A stretch of 64,000 nucleotides of DNA from Rutpela maculata (lineage: Eukaryota > Arthropoda > Insecta > Coleoptera > Cerambycidae), in NCBI GenBank assembly GCA_936432065.2, contig OW386292.2, forward strand, positions 98,661,829 through 98,725,828, written 5' to 3'. Each line of letters starts with the position of its first letter. Position 1 is the first letter of the stretch. Positions 50,874-63,804 of the stretch are shown piece by piece. Below the pieces are notes generated by a model, which was not told the origin of the DNA, ran no database searches, and saw only the letters and a list, made by a program, of their open reading frames with translations. The translations under genes were made by a program, and so were the position numbers.

Positions 50874-52088
50874 ATGGATGAATCAACGCCTTTCCAGTTT
50901 TACGACGAGCCGACATCTGTGATGGACAACGTCTCTAGAGGGTTAGAGAGGCCGTGCGCGGAGGATGTACTGGGTAGTTCGGGGGTAGGCCCGAGTACCA
51001 CTGAAGGAGTCATACAGCCCTCCTCAGAACAAGTGTTCGCCCAAATGGCAGCAGGTCTTGCCAAAGCTCTAAGCGAAGCCACGCACGAGCATAAGTATCG
51101 GTCGAAGCATCCAAATGCGGAATTTCATGGCTTCGAACACGAAGACCCTGAAACCTTCATTCATCATATGGAGGAATTTTTCGTCCGAGTACGAATTACG
51201 CAGGATAACGACCGTCTGTATAAAATATCAGAACAGCTCAAAGACGATGCTAGGAAATGGTTCGAACAATACCGAACCCTAATTACCACGTATCCTCTAT
51301 TCCTCGAGCGGTTCAGAAGCCGTTACGATTCAGGTGAAGTACTCACCGAAGCAGTAGCTAATTTATATGGCAAGAAACAAGATGCCGAGGAAAATACGTC
51401 AGTATTTATTTCCAGGAAGGTATGCCTCTTCAAGAGGATCGATCCGTTTAAGCCGGAGGCGATGAAGGCGGCTACCATCTTCAATCAGTTGAGACCTGAT
51501 ATGAAAATGCTCCTAAAGAGTGCCGTCATACTAGATACAAATACACTAGTGACGATGACCGAACAAATGGCCAAAATCATGGATGAGAATAAAGAATTCG
51601 AGGCTCTGCAAAATGTCAAAAAGAGCAAGGACCAAGAAGCGTCCACCTCTACCGCTTCAGCTCAAAGGAATCAGCAATCGAGCAGTAACTGGAGAACGGA
51701 ACCCTCCGCATTAGCGAAGCTGTCCTCCAGTTCCTTTGGTGTATCTAGGACACCATTCAATGGATCTCAAAGAAGAGATAATCCGCCAGCACCAAGGGTG
51801 CATTTTGCAAATAATATTTCCTCGCTGCCCAGAGGGGATATACCGAGAAGGGGTACTGGAGACGTAAGGAACTCCCGAGTCCCGTATCGCCCTTGCAGAT
51901 ATTGCCCAACGGAGCAGTGGCATTTTCATGCAGAATGCCCAAACAATCCCTATCGTAATATGAATACGGGAAACCAAGCGGGGGTCAGAGGCGATGGCCC
52001 AGGCCGAACTGTACCAGCCCCGCCTACCAGGCCCCAGCAGGCTCGAAGCGACCCTCGAGGAAGCTCCGAAGCAAGAAGTTTAAATTAA
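50874..52088 (+). CDS. gag: Gag polyprotein of D2
   Basis: 404 codons, intact, same layout as in D1: capsid domain at about 80-250, C-x2-C...H...C knuckle-like motif near 342 and a basic Pro-rich tail. Differences from D1 are scattered substitutions, for example I-H-H for I-Y-Q near residue 95. The slippery heptamer at 52079-52085 leads into pol. Confidence 0.93.
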   Translation: MDESTPFQFYDEPTSVMDNVSRGLERPCAEDVLGSSGVGPSTTEGVIQPSSEQVFAQMAAGLAKALSEATHEHKYRSKHPNAEFHGFEHEDPETFIHHMEEFFVRVRITQDNDRLYKISEQLKDDARKWFEQYRTLITTYPLFLERFRSRYDSGEVLTEAVANLYGKKQDAEENTSVFISRKVCLFKRIDPFKPEAMKAATIFNQLRPDMKMLLKSAVILDTNTLVTMTEQMAKIMDENKEFEALQNVKKSKDQEASTSTASAQRNQQSSSNWRTEPSALAKLSSSSFGVSRTPFNGSQRRDNPPAPRVHFANNISSLPRGDIPRRGTGDVRNSRVPYRPCRYCPTEQWHFHAECPNNPYRNMNTGNQAGVRGDGPGRTVPAPPTRPQQARSDPRGSSEARSLN

Positions 52089-55000
52089 AAAACTTCGATG
52101 ACCTTCCTGACCTTAATTACCTGTTTAAGGATCAAGAAGTCAACCTATCTCCCCACCGATTCACTCCATTAGAATCTATCAATCAAACCAACGACGCTTT
52201 CCCTCTGCCTCGCATTAAGATTATAATTAATAATCGAGCGGTTAACGCTTTATTGGATACAGGTTCGACAAGGAATATTATCCAACCGAAATTTTTGAAC
52301 GACATTGATCAACTTACAGCTCCCCAAACTTTTGTTATGGCTTGTGGCGATGGTTTAGTAGAATCCCTCGGGACTACGACCATAAACGTTAATGTACTAG
52401 ATGTACCCTTTCAGACCACGTTTCAGGTCATTCAAAATTTAAACGAAGAGCTCATTCTGGGAGCCCCCTTTTTATATGCTCATAATGTCGTATTCGATTA
52501 TCAACGTAAATGTGTCTACGTCGGCACCGAAGAGCGAATAACCGTCTTCTGGAATCAAGCGGCACATCAAGCAAGGAAGCAATGCCGGCTTCCCGAAGAA
52601 CTGATCATCGGAAACGATAATTTAAAAACTCTATTCGAGGAATTCGCTGAATTGTTCACCGCGGTGCCTACCCAAGCTACCACGGTGACAACGAAACATA
52701 AAATAAAAGTTAAAGACGACCGCCCGTTCAATATCAAACCCTACCCTATGTCTCCTACTAAGAAAAAAGTTATGTACGATCAAATTGAAGAGATGCTGAA
52801 AGCCGGGGTCATAGAACCGAGTACCGCTCAGTACAGTTCGCCTCCCATTATAATTGAAAGGCCCGGCAAGAAGCCTCGCTTCTGCATTGATTATCGTCAC
52901 TTAAATGAAGTAACGGAAGACGAAGCATCCGTCTTACCAAAGATATACGAGAGTATAAAGGATCTAGGAAACGCCAACATATTTACGGTGTTGGACCTCA
53001 AGAGCGGATATTGGCAAATCCCTCTTGAGGAGTCGTCAAAAAACTATTCTACGTTTACAACATTAGATGGAGCATCTTACCGATTTAACGTGATGCCTTT
53101 CGGATTGAAGACCGCTCCATGTACATTCCAAAAATTTATGGCAAGAGACGTATTGACCGGCTACTTGCATCATTTCTGCAAAGTATATCTCGATGATATT
53201 ATCATCTACAGTGAAAATATAGAACAGCATGTAAACCATCTAAGAGCCGTCTTTGAACGCCTACGTTTACATAATTTAAAAGTGTCACCAGAAAAATGTG
53301 TGGTAGCCACATCTAGTATAACCTATCTCGGGCATAAAATAAATGCCAATACTACTCAACCTTTAGAAAAACATATTCTGCAGATACAGAGCTATCCTGT
53401 GCCTACGACAAGGCGCCAGCTTCAGAGTTTCCTTGGCCTATGTAATTGGGTACGTGAATATATCCCTAATGTTGCAATAATTACTAAGCCCTTGACCCGA
53501 CTACTCTCGAAGGACTGGCGCTATAAGTGGAATACAGAAGCCCAAGAATCCTTTATCCTACTGAAAGAGGTATTAAATAAACCTCTAAGATTGCACCGAC
53601 CAGATTTCAATAAAATGTTCATATTGCAGACGGACGCATCCTTAATAGGATTATCTGCAGTATTATATCAATTGGGGGATAATGACCAGAAGCACATCGT
53701 CTCTTATGCTAGTAATACGTTATCTCCGACGGAGAGAAAATACCATATCAATGAATTGGAATGTTTGAGCGTCGTTAATTATATAAGGAAATACAAAATA
53801 TACTTGGCAGACCGTCCATTTATAGTCAAAACCGACAATCGAGCTTTATTATGGTTAAATAAGCATAAGGACGAGAAAACGAAATTTACACGTTGGTCAT
53901 TATTACTTCAGGAATACAGCTTCACCATAGAACATTGTCCCGGCAAGGAAAATATATTGGCAGACTATCTTAGCAGGAATCCTCAAGGCCCAAACGTCGA
54001 AGCAAACGACGAAGAGGAAAGGATGTATCCACCAAAATTCTCGTACAAGGAACGAATATCAGTGATTACCACATTGGAATTAAACGATCAGGTCAGAGAA
54101 GCGCAAACGCACTCCAGAGATATCCAAGACCAAATTGAACGATGGAATACTCTAGTGCGACAAGTAGATAAAACCGAGGCAGAGGTGAAATTCGTCAATA
54201 CAAGACAAGTGATAGGCGGCACACTTTGGACGAGAGGCGAAAATGTTATAGAAAAATTACCAAAACGTATGGTCATGAGAGTAATATCTCATTTTCACGA
54301 CCGACCGGAAGTAGGTCACCCCGGCCGCGATGAAACTGTTAGAATCATCTCGGGCCGCTATTATTTTAATAATTTGTCGAGACTAGTTAACAAATATTTA
54401 AATGAGTGCATTATTTGTAATTCCGTAAAAAGCAGACAGTCACAACCGAAGGCTCCTCTCAGAAGCCATGCTCCATCGCATCCGTTCGAAGTTCTAAGCG
54501 TCGATGTAATCGGACCGCTTCAGCGAACCAAAGATGCAGATAACCGTTATATATTAATGGTAGAGGATGTATTTAGTAAGTGGGTCGAAGCCAAGGCGTT
54601 CACCCAAGTCAGTGGAAAAACAATAGCACAATTTATCGAAGAGGAACTAGTGGCGAGATATGGCGTTCCGAGGGTCATCATTTCCGACCAGGGAGGCCAC
54701 TTCAATTCCGGCTTTTACGATACGTTCTGTACACGTAACAATATTGAAAGATTCTTCACAGCAGCTTACCACCAACAGGCCAATCCAATAGAAAGGAGGG
54801 TGCAAGAAGCTAAGAAGATCTTAAAAACCTTATTATATGGTTCACCCAACGACGAGTGGGATCGACATGTTAGTCAGATGGCATATATCTTGAGAACAAG
54901 AAAAAACGCCGCTACGGGGCATACGCCCAGTTTCGTAGTACTCGGCTATGAATTACCGCAGATTGGTGATTGGAATATGTTCGCTTATAGACAAGAACGT

Positions 55001-55546
55001 CGTAATCAAGCGGACGTTCCCCGCCTTGAAAGAGTCAAGGAGATTCGTAAAAATCAAACAAATTACCAATGGCGTTACGCGCCCAAAGTGGCGGTAACGC
55101 CGGTCGTATATAAAGTGGGAGATATGGTAATGACTAAAAGGATCAGGAAGGATCATACCTTCACACCGTCGTGGAGTGGGCCACACAAGGTTTTAAAGAG
55201 ATTGTCCAATGAAGTTTACCTCATTCACAAGGGGGTAACTTCGACGAGATTACATGTCGATGCCATCAGGCCGGCACCTAAGGGAGACCCCGATGTTGAA
55301 TTGGAATTGTCTGAAGAATCAGAAGATAGTCCGGATGAAACTCATCTTAGTGACGACGCTTCCTCATCAGACAATGAGATCGCGCCCAGGTCAGAGCGAC
55401 GTAGCGATACCACACTAGTTCAAATCAATGTTCCCGCAAGAGCTCAAGATGAGCAGGATGTAATAAGTCGAGATCCCGATGATGCTCGAGATGAGCCAGA
55501 CATAGAAGAGTCACCTCTAGATATTTCTGAGGTCGACCACGGCTAA
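52070..55546 (+). CDS. pol: Pol polyprotein of D2
   Basis: Open -1 frame after the gag heptamer, with protease D-T-G-S, RT Y-L-D-D (about 53190), RNase H D-A-S, integrase zinc finger and D-D-E residues at positions equivalent to D1. Compared with D1 it lacks two codons before the integrase finger (a 6-bp deletion near 54255) and has scattered substitutions. All catalytic motifs visible in D1 are kept, so the ORF may be functional. Confidence 0.93.
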   Translation, partial: SKKFKLKNFDDLPDLNYLFKDQEVNLSPHRFTPLESINQTNDAFPLPRIKIIINNRAVNALLDTGSTRNIIQPKFLNDIDQLTAPQTFVMACGDGLVESLGTTTINVNVLDVPFQTTFQVIQNLNEELILGAPFLYAHNVVFDYQRKCVYVGTEERITVFWNQAAHQARKQCRLPEELIIGNDNLKTLFEEFAELFTAVPTQATTVTTKHKIKVKDDRPFNIKPYPMSPTKKKVMYDQIEEMLKAGVIEPSTAQYSSPPIIIERPGKKPRFCIDYRHLNEVTEDEASVLPKIYESIKDLGNANIFTVLDLKSGYWQIPLEESSKNYSTFTTLDGASYRFNVMPFGLKTAPCTFQKFMARDVLTGYLHHFCKVYLDDIIIYSENIEQHVNHLRAVFERLRLHNLKVSPEKCVVATSSITYLGHKINANTTQPLEKHILQIQSYPVPTTRRQLQSFLGLCNWVREYIPNVAIITKPLTRLLSKDWRYKWNTEAQESFILLKEVLNKPLRLHRPDFNKMFILQTDASLIGLSAVLYQLGDNDQKHIVSYASNTLSPTERKYHINELECLSVVNYIRKYKIYLADRPFIVKTDNRALLWLNKHKDEKTKFTRWSLLLQEYSFTIEHCPGKENILADYLSRNPQGPNVEANDEEERMYPPKFSYKERISVITTLELNDQVREAQTHSRDIQDQIERWNTLVRQVDKTEAEVKFVNTRQVIGGTLWTRGENVIEKLPKRMVMRVISHFHDRPEVGHPGRDETVRIISGRYYFNNLSRLVNKYLNECIICNSVKSRQSQPKAPLRSHAPSHPFEVLSVDVIGPLQRTKDADNRYILMVEDVFSKWVEAKAFTQVSGKTIAQFIEEELVARYGVPRVIISDQGGHFNSGFYDTFCTRNNIERFFTAAYHQQANPIERRVQEAKKILKTLLYGSPNDEWDRHVSQMAYILRTRKNAATGHTPSFVVLGYELPQIGDWNMFAYRQERRNQADVPRLERVKEIRKNQTNYQWRYAPKVAVTPVVYKVGDMVMTKRIRKDHTFTPSWSGPHKVLKRLSNEVYLIHKGVTSTRLHVDAIRPAPKGDPDVELELSEESEDSPDETHLSDDASSSDNEIAPRSERRSDTTLVQINVPARAQDEQDVISRDPDDARDEPDIEESPLDISEVDHG

Positions 55547-55856
55547 TAGCCGTTTTCGCTTTTTTTTTATATTTTTTCTCAAAATTCTAAGTAGCGATTT
55601 TGACCTATATGCGGTCGAATCGAAAATTTAAAGTCTACTCCATGAGCAGACATGGAAAGACGGCGAACCCGACGCAAGAGCGCGATCCGGTAAGCCTAGC
55701 TTCTCAAGAGCGAGAGCCGCCAAGTTCGAGTAATGGACGTAGGCATAAGTACGAATCAGTACGAGTTTCGGAAGCTGTTTTTCTTATGCAAGAAGACAAC
55801 TTCTATTTTAATCATTTTAAGTCAACAAAATTAACGTATACCCCAAATGGAAACTA

Positions 55857-56240
55857 CGAGTTTCAGAAGCCGTTCTTCGCTCAAGAAGACGCTTCAATTT
55901 TTTTTTATACTTTTTTCACAAGTCGTGATGACCGCACGAGTATCGTAAGCCGATTTAATCTACCTTACGAAGTAGAAACTACGAGACGAGTTTCAGAAGC
56001 CGTTCTTCGCTCAAGAAGACGCTTCGATTTTTTTTTTTTTTTATACTTTTTTCACAAGTCGTGATGACCGCACGAGTATCGTAAGCCGATTTAATCTACC
56101 TTACGAAGTAGAAACTACGAGACGAGTTTCAGAAGCCGTTCTTCGCTCAAGAAGACGCTTCAATTTTTTTTATACTTTTTTTACAAAGTAGTGATGACCG
56201 CACGAGCATCGTAAGCCGATTCAATCTACCTTACGAAGAA
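55857..56240 (+). repeat. Tandem ~137-bp repeats in the D2 3' region
   Basis: Same array as 21991-22400 with different poly-T lengths. A long A run follows at 56295-56317. Confidence 0.85.
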
Positions 56241-56856
56241 CCAATTTCTAACCATTATAAGTTAACAAAATTCATGTTAGAAAAATATTTCATTAAAAAA
56301 AAAAAAAAAAAAAAAAACACATTTGTGTTTGTTAGTCGACGCGTCCCAGTCGACGACTTGCTAAAAAGTCAATCTAGTTGCAGAACTGCATTTTCCATGT
56401 GCAGAAATGGAAAGATGACCCAGCCTGTCGCAAGGGCGCGGCATGGTGAAGTCTGGAACTCAAAGGCGAGGACCGTCCAAGCTGCGGCATGGAGATATAG
56501 ACAGCCTCTTCTAGAAAGGGCCGAAGTTAAGCAAGAGCGAGACCAGGGCAAAAAAAAGCGAGTGCAACGAATTAGTGAGAGTGGACGCTAATCAAAATTG
56601 TGCTAAGCTTCGCTTCGCTTCGCACCTCGACGCGGGTGTAATTAAGTTGATAAAAATGTTGTATCAACTTGGCGTATTGTTTAAAAAAAAAAAATGTATT
56701 TATTTTTAAGTTAGATAGGCGAATCAGCCGTCTGCCCCAATTAAGGCCGTTATTTTTAAGCATCTGTACCATATGTCAGACCGTCAAATGAAGGCATACA
56801 GACATACAAGTGAATATGGAAATTAAAGGCAATCGATGAGTAGAAAAGATTCAACC

Positions 56857-56868
56857 AAAGGAGGGGAG
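56857..56868 (+). other. Polypurine tract of D2
   Basis: AAAGGAGGGGAG next to the 3' LTR. Confidence 0.9.
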
Positions 56869-58929
56869 TGTTGTAGAACTCTCCAAAATCGTCCTAAGTT
56901 GAAGACATAATCAAAATTCGACTTAGGCAAAAATTTCATTTAAAGACATTTTCGGGAGTCTGCAGAGGCGCAGATCAGTCCACAAGGACCGTTTTGGGTT
57001 CTATAAGGCGTTGGAAATGGAAAAATGTTTTTGGTTCAGAATATCAGAGTAGAAGTATATAATGACAAAGATTTATGAATAATATACTTTTTTAAAGGTA
57101 CCATAAATTGGACTTTGAAAAATAATATTTTTGGAAGGGCGTCAAAATTTGGCCCAAGAATCGATTTATCGAAAGTACGCCAAAGTTTCACTTGCAGACT
57201 AATTTTTCAAAACTGCGTTGAAATTTGGCTTGAAGATCGATTTTTCAAAAGTACGCCAAAATTTCACCCGCAGATTAACTTTTCAAAAGTACCTTGAAAT
57301 TTGGCTTGAAAATCGATTTTTCAAAAGTACGCCAAAATTTCACCCGCAGATTAACTTTTCAAAAGTACCTTGAAATTTGGCTTGAAAATCAATTTTTCAA
57401 AAGTACGCCAAAATTTCACCCGCAGATTAACTTTTCAAAAGTACCTTGAAATTTGGCTTGAAAATCGATTTTTCAAAAGTACGCCAAAATTTCACCCGCA
57501 GATTAGTTTTTCAAAAGTACCTTGAAATTTGGCTCGAAAATCAATTTTTCAAAAGTACGCTAAAATTGGTCTTAAACTGGATTTTTCAAAAGTACCACGA
57601 AGTCAGTTTAAAAAGTACCACGAAAATATACTTTAAATTATTTTTCATTTTTTATTCCTCAACCAAAGACATTGACCTTTGAGGTACGATCATTGAAAGC
57701 ACAATTCTAAAGTATGAGCATAAAATTTTAACGATGCACTGCATCCAAAAGGCAAAATAGAAGATTTTGTCAAAGCCGGCGTAGTGCCGATAAGCAAAAA
57801 TTGATAAAAATCAATGCACATGTACAAGGCCGGTTTCTCGCATGGAAAGAGTTTGGATTGACCCAGCGGCTCGCAATTTGGTCGAGCGCGTTGAGTAGTC
57901 CAGACAAAGCGATAGTAGAAAAGCCAATAACGGGGCTTTTCAAATGACAAAGTTATAGAGGAAAACGCCTTGTGCATAAAAATCCAAAAATCCAATTTTG
58001 CCTAATAGTCGCTCGAAGGTGAGACGCTGCCAAATCGATATTATTAATCGACTGTGATAAGGGTTAGTAAGTCGTGGACTGATCGAACGCCACTCAACTT
58101 ATGCAGTAATAAGTCCTCTGAATGTGTTTGAGTACGTGAATCTCCACGATACAAGAACTTTAAAGCTAGGTAGTCTCTAGCGAAACTAAATTCATTTAGT
58201 AAAACTTTTTTAAGTTAATTTCAGTCAGCCTTGATTATTCATTTACCCAGAGTCTGAAATGATTCTAAAAGCTCACATTTTGATTTTGAGAAGGTACGTA
58301 TGAATCTTTTCTACCTAATCGATCGTTAGCGTGAGCGCTCTCGCTTGTATGGTCTGAAAGTCACTACCTTGATTGGGGAAGGCACGATTCTTTCTTGAGA
58401 ATTTTGTATAACCAATTCTGTTAAATAAACGGATTCTTTGAACTAATATTTCTTAATTGATCTTGAGGCCTGTTGACGGTCTATAATCCCTGGAACTTTC
58501 GTAGAGAAAGCCGGATGTGTCGAGTTAATTCGCATTAACGTTCGACCTTCTGGTTGCTTTACGAAGGTTTGATAGGGATTTTTTTATGCGTTTTTTGAGA
58601 AATATATTCCGTTATTAATGGACCAAAACGTGATTTTCGCGTACCAAAACTAATCCCTCCGCAGAGAAATTCTTCGGTTGGGATTTTTTTATGCAAAAAT
58701 TCAGGAAATTAAGAGGTGCCTAAACCCCCAACGAGGGAATTCGGGTCCAGAGAGAGCGTAGTTTCCGATCTGTGGTAGTGCCGCCTTGGTCCCATTACTC
58801 GGCTACCGAAGTGCATCTTATCTCGAACCCGCCTGGGAGGTAGAAGAACGGGGTAATACGCGACTGGCGCCCCCTGAGAAATAAATTGGTGTCGCGTCAT
58901 TTTGACGCCCGGTAGTGCGTTCTTCTACA
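56869..58929 (+). repeat. 3' LTR of D2
   Basis: 2,061 bp, matching 48763-50823 except for a few bases, for example GACGTCCGG in the 5' copy and GACGCCCGG here. Confidence 0.95.
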
Positions 58930-58933
58930 ATAC

Positions 58934-59101
58934 CCTGTATGATTACATTTTCAGGAGATCTACGTCTGTAATTTTCAGCTGTTTTAGGTTTAAAAATTGA
59001 TATACCTGCGCCTATGTCAATTAGAATTTTAAATTTACCAGTTGCATCCTTCATATAATAGAGATTTTTTGAGTTTACAGTTAGTAGGGTATGGGAAAGC
59101 G
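58934..59101 (-). pseudogene. pol: Pol of element C: N-terminal protease part
   Basis: Opens in the -1 frame over the gag end and reads to the retropepsin site I-D-I-G-A-G, where the usual D-T-G-A has Ile in place of Thr. D2 interrupts the frame about 20 codons later; it continues in phase at 48758. Confidence 0.75.
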
Positions 59102-59104
59102 TAT

Positions 59105-60520
59105 TTACATGAACGTTTGTTCTGGGAAATTCAGCATTGGGTCGAAACTGTCGTTGAGGTTCATAGTTTGTATTTGAGTTTCTAGTTCCGCAATTGGTTC
59201 GAATTGTTCTGTTTGTTGTGTTGGAGTATCCGTGGGGTACTCCGGATCTAATCGAAAATCCTGAGGATTAGCAGTATAATCCTCGTACTGTTCGTATTGA
59301 GAATTAGCTGTATAATTCTCTTGGAGATTTTGGTTAGTCTCAAAGTTATAATTTTCGTAAGTATCTTCCGCAGTTTGGTAATCAGAAGAATAGTCACTGT
59401 ATTGATTAAAATCGCATTGGTTTTCATAAGGTTCGTAATTTAAATGATGCGTTTTTTGTTGATTAAAACGGTTGAAATTTGGGTTTGGTTGAATAGCAGA
59501 GGGTCTTTGTTGATTGAAATTCGGGTTCGGTCTTATGGCTGAGGGCCTGTTTTGTTGTGGTTGACTAGATTGATTATTTTGAGGAAATGTCCTCTGATTA
59601 AATTGATTGGTTTGAGAAAAATTGTGGAAATTTGGGTTTCCTTGATAATTTGGTCTTTGAAAGTTCTGTGACGTTGTTGGCATCGTTTGCGATTGTTGCC
59701 TTGTGCGGCATTCGCTTATTACATGTCCGTTTCTTTTACAAAATGAACAAAATTTTTGTTGGAAATTGGGACCTTGTGGTCGTTTTTGCTGAGGAGGCAT
59801 TGTATTTTTTACTTGGTTATTTTTTGGGAATTTATGTGATTCGAAGTAGGAAAGTTGTAGCTCTCTACGGATTCTGCTAACGGCTTTTAGTATACTAGGA
59901 GGATTGCTAGCACGAATGATGCGGCCTAAGTTTGGTTCTAAGCCCGTTAGTAAATTGTTAAGTGTCATCGTTTCGATGAGATCTGATTGTGCAGCTCTTT
60001 GCGTTGTCGTGAGAGTTTGCTTTTGCACTGCAGCGTGCATTTTCGCATTGTGCGTTTGTAAACGCGAAACAAATGTAAGGGCGGATTCACCTGGCAATTG
60101 GTGAATGCGCTGCAGGTCCTGAATTAGGGCCGTTAAATCTCTGGAGTCCCCAAAGTGGCTTTCCAGTAATGCTTTTATTTCTGGCCATGTGCCGGGGTTA
60201 CGTGAGTTAATTAGTTCGGTAGCTTTGCCTTTTAATTTATTTTTGATGTGGACTGTTAATAAAATTTTCTGGTCGTTAATGGCCATACTTTGTGCACAAT
60301 GGCATGAATTTAAGAATGTTTGTAAATTAATGGCATTGCCATCGAATTCGGGTATCAACGAAAATATCTCAGAGAGCTTGTAAGGCTCAATTTGCTCTGG
60401 TTGAGGTTGTTGTTGTTGTTGTTGTAGTTGTTGCTGTTGTAGTTGTTGTTGTTGTAGTTGTTGTTCGGTTGGTGCCGGTGGCACTGGTTGAACTGGCTCT
60501 GGTTGAGCTCTATCTGGCAT
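59105..60520 (-). CDS. gag: Gag of element C
   Basis: 471 codons, ATG start, intact. N-terminus Pro/Gln-rich with long Gln runs (residues 18-40). Gag core at about 50-240, then a CCHC zinc knuckle C-S-F-C-K-R-N-G-H-V-I-S-E-C near residue 257. The C-terminal half is Asn/Gln/Tyr-rich. Like other errantivirus Gags it should form particles and bind genomic RNA. The overlap with pol suggests -1 frameshifting near 59105. Confidence 0.88.
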   Translation of the reverse strand: MPDRAQPEPVQPVPPAPTEQQLQQQQLQQQQLQQQQQQPQPEQIEPYKLSEIFSLIPEFDGNAINLQTFLNSCHCAQSMAINDQKILLTVHIKNKLKGKATELINSRNPGTWPEIKALLESHFGDSRDLTALIQDLQRIHQLPGESALTFVSRLQTHNAKMHAAVQKQTLTTTQRAAQSDLIETMTLNNLLTGLEPNLGRIIRASNPPSILKAVSRIRRELQLSYFESHKFPKNNQVKNTMPPQQKRPQGPNFQQKFCSFCKRNGHVISECRTRQQSQTMPTTSQNFQRPNYQGNPNFHNFSQTNQFNQRTFPQNNQSSQPQQNRPSAIRPNPNFNQQRPSAIQPNPNFNRFNQQKTHHLNYEPYENQCDFNQYSDYSSDYQTAEDTYENYNFETNQNLQENYTANSQYEQYEDYTANPQDFRLDPEYPTDTPTQQTEQFEPIAELETQIQTMNLNDSFDPMLNFPEQTFM

Positions 60521-61029
60521 TTTGCTTTTTTGTATTTAGAAATTACTTGGACAAAAATTGTTTGCGTATCAGCAGTATGATACGATAAATTAAATTAAAA
60601 TTAGCTTTTTACGTTGCGTGCGTAAATGGATCGTATATTAGCTGTATAATACACAATGTTTCGTAAATACGAAAATAAATAAACTTAAAATTAACTTGTT
60701 TCGTTGCATTTGTAAAGGAATGGATTCACTTTGACAAGAGAACTGGCTTTGTGCGCCGAGTGTATTAGCAGTATAATACACGTTTAATAGAATAAGTTGC
60801 GAAGAATAATAAAATAGTAAAAATGGTACGAGATGATTCTTAAAATGACTTACGTTAGTTTAGTTTCCATGGGTAGGTTCTTCGTCCGTCAAGGGATTGG
60901 GATCCGCCACCACCAGTGAGGAAGGTCTCGCAGGTGTACACGCACTAGTTAGGCACCTTCTGCAGATGTTGTCCTTGTTCTTTTGCGCTTCACTACCAGT
61001 TAGGCTTCTTGTTCTGATGATGTTTACGG
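60521..61029 (-). other. 5' leader of element C
   Basis: Noncoding leader between primer site and gag. It includes three AT-rich phrases with TA-rich GTATAATACA motifs (60565-60785) and probably contains the env splice donor near 60850 (a GTAAGT on the minus strand at about 60850-60855). Confidence 0.5.
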
Positions 61030-61047
61030 ATCCTACCGACTGCGCCA
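61030..61047 (-). other. Primer binding site of element C (tRNA-Ser)
   Basis: On the minus strand TGGCGCAGTCGGTAGGAT, one base after the LTR, complementary to the 3' end of insect tRNA-Ser with CCA. This is the primer class of 17.6/297-type errantiviruses. Confidence 0.85.
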
Positions 61048-61048
61048 A

Positions 61049-63208
<2,160 letters not shown>

Positions 63209-63669
63209 AAAGATTTATTACAGGGCACCTTTTCATTTAATACCTAATTTGATAACGCCATTATTTAGTTTTCATCTTCTTTTTCTTTAGAGCCACACTC
63301 ACAGCTAATTAGATGTGTATAAGGTTAGGAATTTTGTTTTACTTTGACATATATTCCATAAGTAGATATTAAGTGTTTTCTTTTTTTCACTACTGTTAGT
63401 ATAATTAAATAACATAATTTGATAAATCATATTTTTTTTACCTTTTTTTTTTACCCTCATATGAGGCTGAAATATATTAAGATATTACTTATTGATCGTG
63501 GATATGTTTATTTCAGTCTCATTCGGGGGCCCCTATGGTTGAGTGGAAGAGCAAACCCCCGTCCCACGGACAGATCGTTTGAACTCTGCCATTTGACAGG
63601 CAATGACTAACATGTTATATTGTAAATTTTGTATAATTTCCTGTCAATAAAATCATTTATTATTATTAT
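63209..63669 (+). other. 3' UTR of element E
   Basis: Noncoding end of the LINE with the GGTTGAGTGGAAGAGCAAAC block, AATAAA at about 63645 and an ATT-repeat tail. Matches 3195-3350 in inverse orientation. Confidence 0.8.
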
Positions 63670-63804
63670 CGATTTAAGCGACACACTTTCTCAGCCGAAG
63701 CTGGAAAAAATTCACCGATCCCTCGCGCGCGCCGTTGGGATTCGGCTCGGTTAATGGGGATGAAATTCATCATATCCCATTAGTCCGATGGATGGTTCAG
63801 ATGT

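Larger units (their letters stand above)
48763..58929 (+). mobile_element. Ty3-type LTR retrotransposon D2
   Basis: 10,167 bp in the protease gene of element C, flanked by the 4-bp duplication ATAC (48759-48762 and 58930-58933). LTRs are both 2,061 bp; I noticed about four differences between them, so it is older than D1 but still young. Same family as D1: same primer site, gag, frameshift site, pol, 3' repeats and polypurine tract. LTR differences from D1 are one extra 76-bp unit and a missing block of about 40 bp near 48912. Confidence 0.96.
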
